Of a stretch of DNA of 64,000 nucleotides, positions 1 through 10,500 are shown in pieces. The DNA comes from Rhizobium aethiopicum (GTDB taxonomy: Bacteria; Pseudomonadota; Alphaproteobacteria; Rhizobiales; Rhizobiaceae). Position numbers and translations under genes: made by a program. Each line of letters begins with the position of its first letter. Position 1 is the first letter of the stretch. The DNA is taken from positions 186,001 through 250,000 of the forward strand of contig NZ_JACIFV010000006.1 in assembly GCF_014197535.1 (NCBI RefSeq), in the 5' to 3' direction. Under the pieces are notes generated by a model. The model saw only the letters and a list, made by a program, of their open reading frames with translations. It did not search any database and was not told the origin of the DNA.

Positions 1-2193
1 GGTTTCCCGATCCTCGACGGCCTGCATATCCGCCACGAGAATGCGCGCGCGTGATTGCTGCGTCAGAATGTTGGGCGCCGTGAACCACCATCCCCAATAG
101 ACCGGGAAATGGTTCATCCGCACGGCCGGCGGTTGTTTCTGCAGAAGCTGCATGGCGCGGGAATAGACCCGCCGCGCGTTCTCCGATCCCTCGCCTTCGA
201 GTGCGCTCGCCACGACGCCCTGAAGTTCGCACAGGCTGAGGGCGAGCTCGGTGCGCTCTGGGTGGCGCCGGGAAAGGCTCGCCACCTCCCGCGCGCAGAG
301 TTCGAGCGAGACGCTGGCCTCGTGCATGGCCGAGCGCAGAACGCTTGCTTCCGCCGCCGCCAGGGCAAAGCGGGCGGCGGCATCATGCAGACCGGCCTCG
401 GCACATTGCCAGGCGGCGATCGCAGCCGGCAGGCTGGGCTTTGCTTCGGTGATCAGCCGATCGGCGATCCGCCGGTGGATGCGGCGCCGGTCGCTCTTCA
501 GCAGGCTGCCATAGGCCGCCTCCTGCGCGAGCACGTGCCGGAATTGAAAGGAGCCCTGCGTGACGGACGAACGCTCGATGATACCCTCGGAAAGCAGCCG
601 GTCGATATCGGCGTCGACGCTCCGGCGGCTGACGCCTTCAAGGAGGTAGATGAGCAGCGAGATGTTGAATTCGCGGCCGATGACGCTTGCAATCTGCGCC
701 ACCCGCCGTGCCGAACCGGTCGCAGCGAGCTTGGCGGACAGCAGATCGTTGAGCGAGGTGACGCTGCCGTCGCGCAGCAATTCTTTCCATTCGGACAAGG
801 ACTTGCCCAATGGCTGCCTTCCCTGGAAGAAATAGGCCAGTTCCTCCGCGTAGAGCGGCATGCCATCGCATTGATCGAGAATGAAATCCGAAAGCCCGGG
901 CGGCGGATGCTCACGCCAGATCGAGGCGACGAGATCGCGAACCGCGGCAGAGCTCAGCCCCGACAGCTCGATCTCGCTTGCGACCGCGAGAGACCGCCTG
1001 ATTCTCGATGTCTGCACCACGAGAATCGGCAGAGCGCCGGCCAGCGACCCCAGCCGGTCGATCAGTTCCAGCGTCATGTCGTCGGCCCAGTGAACATCCT
1101 CGAAGATGAGCAGCGTCGGGAAAGCCGGCGCCTTGCAGGTCAGAATCCCGGCCGCGGCGTCGATCACCTTGCGCCGGAACGCCAGCCCGGATGGGTCGGA
1201 GACGCGGATATTGCGCGACATTGGCAAGGAACGGTCGGCGGTGAATGAGAGGATCGCGTCGGCGACGGCGGCGTCCACCTCTCGGCCGGAGGCCTGAAGC
1301 GCCCGCATGAAGGTCTCACGGTCGCCATCCCTCAGAACCGAGGGCTCGACCAGCCTCTCGAGAAAAGAAACGAAGGGATGCAGGGGCTGGCTCTCCAGCC
1401 GCCTGCCGCACTGAAAGACCACCGTCTCATGGGCGGCCTGCCGCAGCCGCCCGGCGAATTCGCCAACCAGTCTCGATTTGCCGATGCCTGCCTCGCCGAC
1501 GACGGCGATCGGGCTTCCCTTGCCTTCGAGCGCCGAATGCCAGGCGCCGGAAAGGGCGGCAAGCTCCTTTTCCCGGCCGCGGATCGGCCTGTCGCGCTCC
1601 TCAGACGGCGAAGCTTCGGGCGCTGACCGGTCACGCTCCTGCGGCCGCCAGAGCGCAATCGGATCTTCGAAGCCCTTCAGTCGTGCTGCGCGAACCAGCC
1701 TATAGTCGAATTTGTGCCGGGTGAGCCGAACTGTGGAATCAGCGACCAGCACGGAATTGGGCTCGGCCTCCGCCTGCAGGCGAGCTGCCAGCACCGGCGC
1801 CGTGCCGACAATCTCATCACCTTCCGTCGAGAAGACCACGAGACCGGTGGCGACCCCGATCCGCAGCTGGAAGGGCGTGCGCGCTTTGGTCTTGCTGCCG
1901 GCGGCGATGTGCAGCAGTTCCAGAGAGGCCTGCACCGCGCTTTCGGCGGCATCTTCGGATTGCTCGGGATATCCGAAGAAGCAGCATCCGCCATCGCCGA
2001 GCCGCTGATGAAGAAACCCGCCGTGTTTCCTTATGATCGTTTCGGCATTCTGATGTAACGCCGAAACCGATCGGAAGAATTTCTCCGGCTCGCTCCGCAA
2101 TAGCAGTTCCGTCGAGCCGACGATGTCATAGAAAAGGGCAGTGACTTGTCGCCGCTCACCTGTGAACCGAATTCGCGCGTCGAGGGTTTTCAT
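1..2193 (-). CDS. Class III nucleotidyl cyclase domain fused to AAA ATPase (partial, runs off left edge)
   Basis: Open frame of 731 codons with no stop before the left edge, so the C-terminus is missing. The N-terminus has the cyclase homology signature ALFYDIVGSTEL, whose Asp would be the first metal ligand, and GDGGCCFFGYP for the second. A P-loop GEAGIGKSRL and a Walker B-like LLIFEDVHWAD follow, then helical TPR-like sequence to the edge. This order (cyclase, STAND-type ATPase, TPR) is common in rhizobial signalling proteins that may make cAMP or only bind ligand. The start is the ATG whose complement lies at 2191-2193. The next gene on this strand ends 143 bp upstream, so it probably has its own promoter. 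Substrate and activity are unknown. Confidence 0.85.
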   Translation of the reverse strand, partial: MKTLDARIRFTGERRQVTALFYDIVGSTELLLRSEPEKFFRSVSALHQNAETIIRKHGGFLHQRLGDGGCCFFGYPEQSEDAAESAVQASLELLHIAAGSKTKARTPFQLRIGVATGLVVFSTEGDEIVGTAPVLAARLQAEAEPNSVLVADSTVRLTRHKFDYRLVRAARLKGFEDPIALWRPQERDRSAPEASPSEERDRPIRGREKELAALSGAWHSALEGKGSPIAVVGEAGIGKSRLVGEFAGRLRQAAHETVVFQCGRRLESQPLHPFVSFLERLVEPSVLRDGDRETFMRALQASGREVDAAVADAILSFTADRSLPMSRNIRVSDPSGLAFRRKVIDAAAGILTCKAPAFPTLLIFEDVHWADDMTLELIDRLGSLAGALPILVVQTSRIRRSLAVASEIELSGLSSAAVRDLVASIWREHPPPGLSDFILDQCDGMPLYAEELAYFFQGRQPLGKSLSEWKELLRDGSVTSLNDLLSAKLAATGSARRVAQIASVIGREFNISLLIYLLEGVSRRSVDADIDRLLSEGIIERSSVTQGSFQFRHVLAQEAAYGSLLKSDRRRIHRRIADRLITEAKPSLPAAIAAWQCAEAGLHDAAARFALAAAEASVLRSAMHEASVSLELCAREVASLSRRHPERTELALSLCELQGVVASALEGEGSENARRVYSRAMQLLQKQPPAVRMNHFPVYWGWWFTAPNILTQQSRARILVADMQAVEDRET

Positions 2194-2335
2194 TTGCGGT
2201 CGCCCAACACCACAGAAGCCTTGTTCAGCACATCCGATTTAGTGCTTGCATGCAAGCTTTTCGTGCCGTGGCGCTAATATATCCGCTATTTCGCCTGATC
2301 AGCGTCAGCCCGGTCGTAGCCGCGCCGAAAACGGC

Positions 2336-4948
2336 TCAGGCCGTCTCTGCTGCCATGGCGCGCCCGCCCGTGCCGCGGGCCGTCGCCAACCCGCCCAGCA
2401 GATTGCGAAGATCCGCCGCGGTTCTGTTGGCGATGACGCCGAGCGCCAGGCCGCCTGAAATCGCCAGCAGATGAAAAAGGGGAGCCGGCAGCGCGGCCGC
2501 AACCGGTAGCATCAGCAGCTCCGGCACGAAGCGGTGCAGCAGGTAGGTCGGAAAGGCGGAAACGGCGACCAGCGTCACCAGGCGCCCCAGCCGCACCGGC
2601 AGGGGAATGCGCGGCAGGTAGAGCAGCGCCAGAAGTGCGGCGAAGATCGTCAGATATTTGATCGTCGTGCCGATCCAGAGCGTTTCCCAGAAGGCGAGAT
2701 AACCGAGCACGGCGGCGGCAATGACCGTCAGGATGAGCCGTTGCGCCAGCTTGCCGGCAAGGCCGGCGCACCAGCCGAACAGGCCGAGATGCAGGCCCCA
2801 GTAGAGGGTGAAGATCTGCCGCCGGCCGATATCGAAGACGTGCGGCAGGCAAAAGCGCGCGGTGACCGCGAGCGCCAGCAGCGCCAGCGAGAAGGCGAAG
2901 GGTTGCGCCCGCGCCAGCCTGCGCACGTCAGGCACGGCGAAGACAAGGGCGAAGACGAGAAGCGTCTGCGCATAGGCCTCGATGAACCAGTAGAGATAGG
3001 GGAGCATCTCGTGACGCTCCGGCTCGGCATAGCCGAAATTGCCGGTCAGCGTCACCGAGGCCCAGGGAATGGTGCGCCAGGCGAGCCCATAGGCGGCGAC
3101 GATCAGAAAATAGGGAATGAGAACATTGATGGCAGGCCGCAGCGCATGGCGGAAATTGCCGGCGAGGAAATGGCCGGACTGAAAGCGCGCCAGGCTGAAG
3201 CCGACGAGGAGCAGCATCACGCCCGATCCGCCGGGAATGGGCCAGAGCATCTCGTGATGGATGACGACGAGCAGGATGGCGATTGCCCTCAGAACCAGAT
3301 CGGTCGGCAGCGCCCTCAACTCTGCGCTCCGGCCTGACGCGGTGGGCCGCGGGGCACTATCGAGATCGGCGATCCGCCTCTGCTCCCAGCCGTCCGGCAG
3401 CTCGACGCCAAGCCGGTCGAGCGCCATCGTCAATTGCAGGAAACGCAGCGAATCGCCGCCGAGCGAGACGAAGCTGTCGTTGCGGCTGACGGTATGGGGG
3501 TAAAACACCCCGGCATAGGCATCGAGCACGCTGAGCACAGCCGCACGGCTCGTCTCGCGCGCCGCCAGCATCTCTTCGCTAAGGGTCGCATAGTCGATCT
3601 TGCCGGAGGCAAGCCTCGGTAGCTCGCTTCGCACCCTGACGGTAACAAGGTTGGCCGGAAGATGGCTCGCCTCGACCAGCACCTGGAGCGCCCGGTCGGC
3701 ATCACGCGCATCGGTCACAAAGGCCCGCAGGCCGTGATCGTCGCCGACGATGGCGGCCGCGATCCCAGCTTCGGCCAGAACCTGCTCCATGATGTCGAAG
3801 CCGATGCGGAGCCCCGCAATCTTGGCGAAACGGCTCTTGCGGCCGACGATCCGGAAGAAACCGTCCTCGTCGCGCATGGCGATGTCGCCGGTCATCAATG
3901 CCGCGACCTCGGGCCCGCGCTGAAGATCGGCGCGATCGGCGCCGTAGCCCATCATCACGTTCGGGCCGGCATAGACGAGCTCTCCGGCGACACCGGTTCG
4001 GTCGAGCGGACGCCCGTCATCGCCAACGAGGCTGAGGCTGCCGCCGGGAATGGCGATGCCGATCCGCTCTTCATCATCGCCCAGGCTCTCCGGCGGCACG
4101 AAGGCGATGCGGGCGGCGGCCTCGGTCTGGCCGTACATGACGAAGAAGCGGCCGCCATTGGCGCGCATATGGTCGCGGTAGAGGCGGATCAGTTCCGGCG
4201 CCAGCCGGCCGCCCGCCACCGTCATGAAGCGCAGCGTCTTCAGAGCCTTCGTGCGGAAACCGGTCTTTTCCATCAGCTCATAGGAATAGGGCACGCCCGA
4301 AAGATTGGTGCAGCCGCTTTCGCCGAGCAGTCTGGCAAAATCCTCGCTGACCACGGAGACATCAGGCATGAAGATGCTGCCGCCGGCAATGAGATGCGAA
4401 TGGAGGACGGAGAGGCCGTAGGAATAGTGAAGCGGCAGGACGAGCGCGGTCCTGTCGGCAGCGGAGAGTTCGAGATAGGAAGCGATCGAGCGCGCATTGG
4501 CATCAAGATTGGCATGCGAAAGGCGAACGGCCTTCGCCGGGCCCGAACTGCCCGATGTCATCAGCAGCAGAGCGAGATCCGGATGCAGCGGCCCGCCGCT
4601 TTGGCTCGGCCAGGTTTCCTCGACGAGCCGCCAGCGGCCATCGGCCGGGCGGTAGGTGAAGTCGGGCTGAAAGGTCGACAGAAACTCTCGCCACAGCCTG
4701 TCGTCGCAGGGCGGCAGCATCGCCACCGCATGGCCGGCGCGCAAGGCGCCGAGATAGGCGACGATCGCATGTTCCGAGATCTCGGCCGAAATCGCCACAA
4801 GACGCTTTTGCCCGCCTCCCAGCCGCTCGGCAAAGCGCCGCGTCCGGGCGTTGAGATCGGCATAGGAGAGCGTCCGTCCGTCGGCGAAGACAAGGGCAGG
4901 GCGATCGTCGGCGCGAGCGATTTCGGAAAGCAGGGTGGCGGGGATCAT
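2336..4948 (-). CDS. Fused adenylation domain, carrier domain and membrane acyltransferase (870 aa)
   Basis: Three modules lie in one chain. Residues 1-465 form an ANL adenylation domain with the P-loop TSGSSGPAKAVRLSH (131-145), VMYGQTEAA (about 270) and catalytic Lys450 in LPRLASGKIDY. Residues 470-535 are a phosphopantetheine carrier with LGGDSL, Ser500 being the expected attachment site. Residues 545-850 are about ten membrane segments of acyltransferase-3 type, with a His pair (IHHEM, 564-565) where that family keeps its catalytic His. By analogy with DltA-DltC-DltB, the enzyme could activate an amino or hydroxy acid, load it on its own carrier, and pass it at the membrane to a lipid or polysaccharide. 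Substrate and acceptor are unknown. It appears monocistronic. Confidence 0.88.
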   Translation of the reverse strand: MIPATLLSEIARADDRPALVFADGRTLSYADLNARTRRFAERLGGGQKRLVAISAEISEHAIVAYLGALRAGHAVAMLPPCDDRLWREFLSTFQPDFTYRPADGRWRLVEETWPSQSGGPLHPDLALLLMTSGSSGPAKAVRLSHANLDANARSIASYLELSAADRTALVLPLHYSYGLSVLHSHLIAGGSIFMPDVSVVSEDFARLLGESGCTNLSGVPYSYELMEKTGFRTKALKTLRFMTVAGGRLAPELIRLYRDHMRANGGRFFVMYGQTEAAARIAFVPPESLGDDEERIGIAIPGGSLSLVGDDGRPLDRTGVAGELVYAGPNVMMGYGADRADLQRGPEVAALMTGDIAMRDEDGFFRIVGRKSRFAKIAGLRIGFDIMEQVLAEAGIAAAIVGDDHGLRAFVTDARDADRALQVLVEASHLPANLVTVRVRSELPRLASGKIDYATLSEEMLAARETSRAAVLSVLDAYAGVFYPHTVSRNDSFVSLGGDSLRFLQLTMALDRLGVELPDGWEQRRIADLDSAPRPTASGRSAELRALPTDLVLRAIAILLVVIHHEMLWPIPGGSGVMLLLVGFSLARFQSGHFLAGNFRHALRPAINVLIPYFLIVAAYGLAWRTIPWASVTLTGNFGYAEPERHEMLPYLYWFIEAYAQTLLVFALVFAVPDVRRLARAQPFAFSLALLALAVTARFCLPHVFDIGRRQIFTLYWGLHLGLFGWCAGLAGKLAQRLILTVIAAAVLGYLAFWETLWIGTTIKYLTIFAALLALLYLPRIPLPVRLGRLVTLVAVSAFPTYLLHRFVPELLMLPVAAALPAPLFHLLAISGGLALGVIANRTAADLRNLLGGLATARGTGGRAMAAETA

Positions 4949-5304
4949 GCTGACGTTTCGGATTGGCAGAAAACTGGTCGAAGCGCGTATAATCCTTGAC
5001 TATCGCAGTCAACTAATTTGCGGGTGCATTACCGCGACCGGGCCAACCGTGCGGCTCCCTGGCATGCGCGGCGGCGAGCGTTTGCCGGTCGCTGCGGCGG
5101 CCGTTTCACCGCGGCGGCGAGATCCAGCCAGCAGCATCGGAGATCTTCCGTCCCGATCTCGTGGCAGCCGATGTCCGATCACCAGCGGGAATGGCGCGTG
5201 TTGACGCTTCCCTAATCACTCCAAGCGCCTTTGCTTGCCGAGCGGCTCTTTTCTCATAGGATTTCTGCGCCATCTCTTGCCGGAGCAACCAGACAGGGTG
5301 CTGT
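4949..5304. other. Divergent intergenic region
   Basis: This 356-bp stretch lies between the adenylation-acyltransferase gene (leftward) and the diguanylate cyclase gene (rightward). Short open frames here lack ribosome sites and recognisable protein features. It should hold both promoters; the palindrome at 4996-5012 is the only clear signal. Confidence 0.5.
4996..5012. promoter_or_regulatory. Palindrome TTGACT-N5-AGTCAA, possible operator
   Basis: A perfect 6-bp inverted repeat with a 5-nt centre sits 48 bp upstream of the adenylation-acyltransferase start. On the minus strand the outer half TTGACT also works as a -35 box, followed 15 bp later by TATACG, so a regulator bound here could block a promoter. 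The dyad resembles MarR- or TetR-type sites, but no regulator gene is adjacent. Confidence 0.35.
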
Positions 5305-6201
5305 ATGGACGAGACAATCGAACAGCTTCTCCATCTTTCCGCACAGACGGAAACGCTGATGGCGGTCTATGATGGCGACGACCGGCTGCGCTATGCCAAC
5401 AGCGCCTTCCGCTCGGCCTATTTCATCGAGCCGGAGGAAACGCCGCTCTGGCCGGATCTGATGCGGCGCAATTTTGATCTCGGCCGCGGCACCGTCATCC
5501 GCACGGATAATTTCGAGGAATGGCTGCGCTCGACCCAGTCGCGCCGCGGCAAGATCGGCTATCGCGCCTTCGAGACGGATCTTTCCGACGGCCGCTGGCT
5601 GTGGATGACCGAGGCGGTGCAGAAGAACGGCTGGATGCTGTGCATCGCCAGCGACATCACCCGTCTCAAGGTTCATGGCCGCACTGTCCGGCAGGATCGC
5701 GACCAGGCGATCAAGGCCTCCTACACCGACGAACTCACCGGCGTCGCCAATCGCCGCTTCGTCATGGCCCGCGTCGAAGACATGCTTGAAGCCGCCCGGC
5801 ATGGCAGCAGCGGCTGCCTCGCCGTCTTCGACATCGACAATTTCAAACGCATCAACGACCGGCTCGGCCACCATGCCGGCGATCTCGTGCTGCGCGATTT
5901 CGCCCATCGCATTCACCAGAATGTCCGCCGCAACGATTGCTTCGGCCGGGTCGGCGGCGAAGAATTCCTCCTCGTCATGCCGGCCACCGGCCCGGAAGAC
6001 GCCCTTGCCATGGTCGAGCGCATGCTGACGGTGATCCGCTTCTCCCGGCCGCTGCCGGATTCGCCGGATTTCAGCTACACCTGTTCTGCCGGCATCGCCG
6101 CGTGTGTGTCGACAGACAGTGCGTCGGAGCTTTACCGGCGGGCGGATCAGGCGTTGTATGATGCGAAGATGAGCGGGCGGGATAGGGTGCGGGCGGCGTA
6201 G
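5305..6201 (+). CDS. Diguanylate cyclase with N-terminal PAS-like sensor
   Basis: The protein (298 aa) should make cyclic di-GMP from two GTP. Residues about 10-125 look like a PAS domain, followed by a short linker and a GGDEF domain from about 135 to 298. The active-site signature is GGEEF (217-221), an accepted variant. An RxxD inhibitory site (R208-D211) lies exactly five residues before it, so product inhibition is expected. No EAL domain and no membrane segments are present, so it is probably cytosolic. The ATG follows the sequence ACAGGGTGCTGT. It is the last chromosomal-type gene before the island. Confidence 0.93.
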   Translation: MDETIEQLLHLSAQTETLMAVYDGDDRLRYANSAFRSAYFIEPEETPLWPDLMRRNFDLGRGTVIRTDNFEEWLRSTQSRRGKIGYRAFETDLSDGRWLWMTEAVQKNGWMLCIASDITRLKVHGRTVRQDRDQAIKASYTDELTGVANRRFVMARVEDMLEAARHGSSGCLAVFDIDNFKRINDRLGHHAGDLVLRDFAHRIHQNVRRNDCFGRVGGEEFLLVMPATGPEDALAMVERMLTVIRFSRPLPDSPDFSYTCSAGIAACVSTDSASELYRRADQALYDAKMSGRDRVRAA

Positions 6202-6681
6202 GGGCCGGACAGCAATGCCTTGCCCGCTGAGGCGGGAACCTAGGTTGTTAGATGCGATTTACTAAATTCCTGAACTGTTGAGCTGGGGCTGTCGTCATCT
6301 TCCCAGGGCGAGGGTATCGAGCTGCGATCGAGCTTGGCCAAGGGTGAAGCATGACAATTCACTTTCGAGCTTCACAATAAAAGGATTTGTATTTCCAGTT
6401 ATTGATCATCCGGGCCAGGGATGTTTTTTATCTGCATCAAGCCTTTACCGATCATCTTCCCCTCGGCACTGCGGTTTGGAATCTGCAGGAAGAGGGCGGT
6501 TGCTGAGTCGCGCACGAGAACAGGCAGGCTTCCCGACTTCCTCCGGGGCCCGGCGGTGAACTCAACTCCACCTTGTTGTCGTTAAGTTCCAACTCCGTGC
6601 CACCTGGCCTAAGCGAAAGCGTTCTTGTATTGTCTCAGCTCAAGTTCCAAACCCAACTTACATCAATTAAATGGACCTCTA
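6202..6681. other. Intergenic region at the left boundary of the island
   Basis: 480 bp without a supportable gene. A short hairpin (CCCGC-TGAG-GCGGG, 6223-6236) follows the diguanylate cyclase stop but has no T-run. Base composition becomes more AT-rich from about 6340. I see no repeat, tRNA or recombinase site, so the exact island edge cannot be placed. Confidence 0.4.
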
Positions 6682-7194
6682 ATGAGTGCGCGCCTATCGA
6701 CAGCCATTAGAATCGGAGAGGCTGCAAGGGGAATTTTTCGAAAAACTCAGAGCTTTCCAGGCCCAGAATTCGGAAAGCACGGAGAACTAGGTGAAAGCGA
6801 ACACGTCGGTGTTGAACCGATGCTTTTGGCGCTTTCCATGGAATTGGCACTCAAAGCCTGGTTCGTTTTCGACTACGACGATCCAAAAGTTGTCAAATCG
6901 CACAACCTGATGAGGCTGTTTGATAGCCTCAAGCCCGAAAGCCAAGAGAAACTCGACGCGGAGTTCAAAAGATCAGTGCTCCCGTATCATCCCATCGCGT
7001 TCTCCATCGACTACAGCATTCGTCACATTCTGTATCAGCACCAAGATGCCTTTACCGACTGGCGCTACCTTCACGAAGCAGAGAAATCGATGATGTTCGA
7101 CCAGGGTGCTTTTGAGGCAACGCTCGAAATGGTGCTTCGTGAGTTCGAGAAAAGATATCGCATTGAACGGGTGATGCCGATTTGGCAATCCTGA
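6682..7194 (+). CDS. Small HEPN-like helical protein
   Basis: The protein (170 aa from the ATG at 6682) has the feel of HEPN-superfamily proteins: a helix LLALSMELALKA (48-59), the KSHNLMRLFDSL segment (72-83), and WRYLHE (127-132), close to the RYxxE sequence seen in several HEPN families. An R114-x5-H120 pair fits the Rx4-6H pattern of HEPN ribonucleases, although it lies earlier than usual. A start at 6625 is possible but gives a non-conserved-looking leader. Its neighbours are defence-type genes, so an RNase or abortive-infection role is plausible. The family call rests on eye-matched motifs only. Confidence 0.6.
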   Translation: MSARLSTAIRIGEAARGIFRKTQSFPGPEFGKHGELGESEHVGVEPMLLALSMELALKAWFVFDYDDPKVVKSHNLMRLFDSLKPESQEKLDAEFKRSVLPYHPIAFSIDYSIRHILYQHQDAFTDWRYLHEAEKSMMFDQGAFEATLEMVLREFEKRYRIERVMPIWQS

Positions 7195-7530
7195 ACACAG
7201 TCTGGACCGGAGAAGTCCCGATGCGGCCTTAAACATTCATTCTAAGCGGTAGCTTCGGCACAGAAGCTTTCTTTGTCGGAGCGGAAGGCTAATGACTGCA
7301 TCAGGTCGACAGCGGCCGGGCGGCTATGCGCCCCATTCCGGCCACAGCTTGCATTCTAGCAGCCTCCCGGTGCATCGGTGAGAGGCCAGGGTTGCGTCGA
7401 AAGCAGCTTGAATCGAAGCTCTCTCAATTTGCCCGCCTTGTTTTGAACGACGGCTGCTCTCAATAATCATTGTGTGGAAAAGCATCAGCCATCCTGGTGG
7501 TGCGTTGGCCAGGCAGCCCATAATCTGCCG
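7195..7530. other. Intergenic region, no gene seen
   Basis: 336 bp between the HEPN-like gene and the helicase fusion. An in-frame GTG at 7474 could start the helicase protein earlier, and the region must otherwise hold its promoter. I find no repeat or hairpin worth naming. Confidence 0.4.
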
Positions 7531-10500
7531 ATGATTCAATGCCCTTTCTGCACCGCCGAATTGAGCCGCATCGCCTTTATGGACGATCAAGTCGTCGCGC
7601 TTTGGGATTCCTTTCCGGTGTCACCCGGACATCTGCTCATCGTTCCACGACGGCATGCGGCGACATGGGACGATCTCTCCGCGGACGAGAAGCAGGCTAT
7701 CTGGCGAAACATCGACAGGGCAAAATCCGACATCGAACGAAAGCACAAGCCGGATGGTTACAACGTCGGTTTCAATCTGGCTGAAGCTGCAGGGCAAACG
7801 GTTTTCCATTTCCACTTGCATGTCATTCCGCGCTACTTGGGTGACATCGACGACCCGAGAGGCGGAGTCAGACACGTTATCCCAAACAAGGCCAACTACC
7901 TAGCCCAAGAGGTCAGCGGCACCGAAGAGGTAAAGCGACTGGTCACTGGCGGAAGCGACCATCTTCTGCCCCATCTCATCATGCATATGGACCAGGCGAA
8001 TGCCTGCGACATAGCGGTAGCATTTCTGCTGGATAGCGGCGCAAGACTGATCGTGGAACATCTGAAAGATTTTCTGGCCCGCGGCGGACGTGCCCGCATT
8101 CTCGTCGGCGACTACATGGACGTGACCGAGCCGATCGCACTGCGGCGTTTGGCCGATCTCGGCGGCGACCTGATGCTCCGGGTCTTCGAGGCTACGGCGC
8201 AGGGATTTCACCTCAAGACTTATATCTTTCGGTCGGACAAGGAGGGCGTGGCATTTGTCGGCAGCTCCAATCTGTCAGAGGCGGCCCTGACCACATCGAT
8301 CGAGTGGAACTACAAGGTCATTTCGAGCCACGACCGAACGGCCTTCCCCGAGATTAGCAAAGGATTCGATGACCTCTTCAATTCCTATAGCGCCGTCTCC
8401 GTCACGCCGGAGTGGATCGACCGCTACGAAAACCGAAGAAGCCCACTAGGCTTTAAGGAGGCTGGCATGGCATACGAGCCGCCGCTGCCTCCTCCCGAAC
8501 CCCACGCGATCCAACGCCAGGCTCTCGCAGCGCTCGAGCAAACACGGCAGGATGGGTACACAGCGGGTCTGGTGGTGCTTGCTACGGGTCTCGGCAAGTC
8601 CTGGCTGGCGGCCTTCGACGGCGATCGATTCGAATATCGTCGCATCCTCTTCGTCGCCCATCGCGAGGAAATCCTCAATCAAGCGATCGAGACATTCCGG
8701 CGCGTGCGGCCGACCGCTCGGATCGGAAGATTGTCGGGCGATCACAAGGACACGGATTCCGATCTCCTTTTCGCCTCCGTTCAAACTCTCGGCAAGCCGA
8801 ATCAGATCAGGCAATTTCGGCCGAACACCTTCGACTATATCGTCATCGACGAGTTTCATCACGCAGCCGCAGGCACGTATCGACGCATCATCGATTATTT
8901 CGAACCGAAGTTCCTCCTCGGTCTCACGGCGACACCGGAGCGAGGCGATGGAGCTGATCTGCTCGGTCTGTGTCAAGAGAACCTCGTTTTCCAGGCCGGC
9001 ATCCATCTGGGGATAGAAGGCGGGCATCTCTGCCCCTTTCATTACTTCGGCGTCCCGGACACCGTAGATTACCGAAACATCCCCTGGCGAAGCGCGCAGT
9101 TTGACTTGACAGAACTCACCGCTGCTGTCGCCACGGAAGCACGTGCGCGGAACGCGCTCGAACAGTACCGACTACGCGGCGGGACGAAGTGCATCGGTTT
9201 CTGCTGCTCCCAGACACACGCGGATTTCATGGCCGATTTCTTCAACCGCCATGGGGTGTCGGCTGTCGCCGTCCATGCCGGCATCAATTCGGCACCTCGG
9301 GCTACGTCTCTGCAGAGACTGGAAGCGGGCGAACTCGAGGTAGTGTTTTCCGTCGACATGTTCAACGAAGGTGTCGACGTCCCGAGTATCGATAGCGTGT
9401 TGATGCTACGGCCAACGGAATCGACGATTATCTGGCTGCAACAACTCGGCCGCGGGTTGCGAAAATCAGCAAACAAGAACCGTCTCGTCGTCATCGACTA
9501 TATCGGCAACCACCGTATTTTCCTCACGAAGTTGCGTGCGATCGCATCGATTGCGAATGTCGATGCGTCGTCCGGCGGTCATGTCCGCGAGTTTCTGGAA
9601 AGGCTGCAGGGCGATCAAATCGCTTTGCCCACCGGCTGTGAAGTGACCTACGATCTCGAGGCAATCGAAATACTTCGCATGCTGGTGAAGCCGGCAAGCA
9701 CAGAAAATGCTCTGGAAGACTTTTACCGCGACTTCCTAGAGCGGCATGGCGTTCGGCCCACGGCGTCAGAGGTTTTCCACTCGGGTAACAATCCGAGAAG
9801 CAGCAGCGAGCGTTCATGGCTCGGATTCGTGGAACGCATGCGTGGGTTGAGCGATCTGGAGCGATCGATCTGGTTGAATCATCGAGATTTCTTTCTCGAG
9901 ATGGAGAAGACCGAACTAACCCGAAGCTACAAACTCATGACGCTTCTCGCGCTGTTCGATGAGGAGACCGTGCGGGACAGTTGTGCCGTCGATGAGATCG
10001 TCGAGCGCGTCGCGCAGTTGGCCTCTCGAGTCCACAAGCTGCAGCAGGACTTCTCTGTCGATCTCGCGGATCGGAAAGCGCTCAAATCGCTGCTGCTAAA
10101 GTTTCCGATCGATGTCCTAACGAAACTGCGGGATAGCGAGGGCGCCCCCTTTTTTACTTTGACGGAAAATCAATTTGGGCTAGTAAAAGCGACAGGGGAC
10201 CGAGAGACGTTCAGCCAGATTTTGCGGGAAATCCTCGATTGGCGTCTTGCGCAATATTTGACCAGAAGCGGTGTTTCCAACGAGCTGGCAGATGCTGTTT
10301 GTCGCGTCGCCCGAAACACGAGCGGACAACCTATCTTATTCCTCCCGACGCCGTCGGGCGCAGCGCAGCTGCCGGAAGGTCCTCTGGGCGTTTTTGTAGA
10401 CGATCAGCCGATGGAGGCTACAGTTGCCAAGATCGCGATTAACGTTGTGCGAAGAGCCGGCGATCCGTCCAACCGCTTGCCCACCATTCTTCGCGGATGG

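Noticed and set aside
3662-4999. Plus-strand open frame of 445 codons over the adenylation domain
   Set aside because: Antisense shadow; low-complexity composition and no ribosome site.
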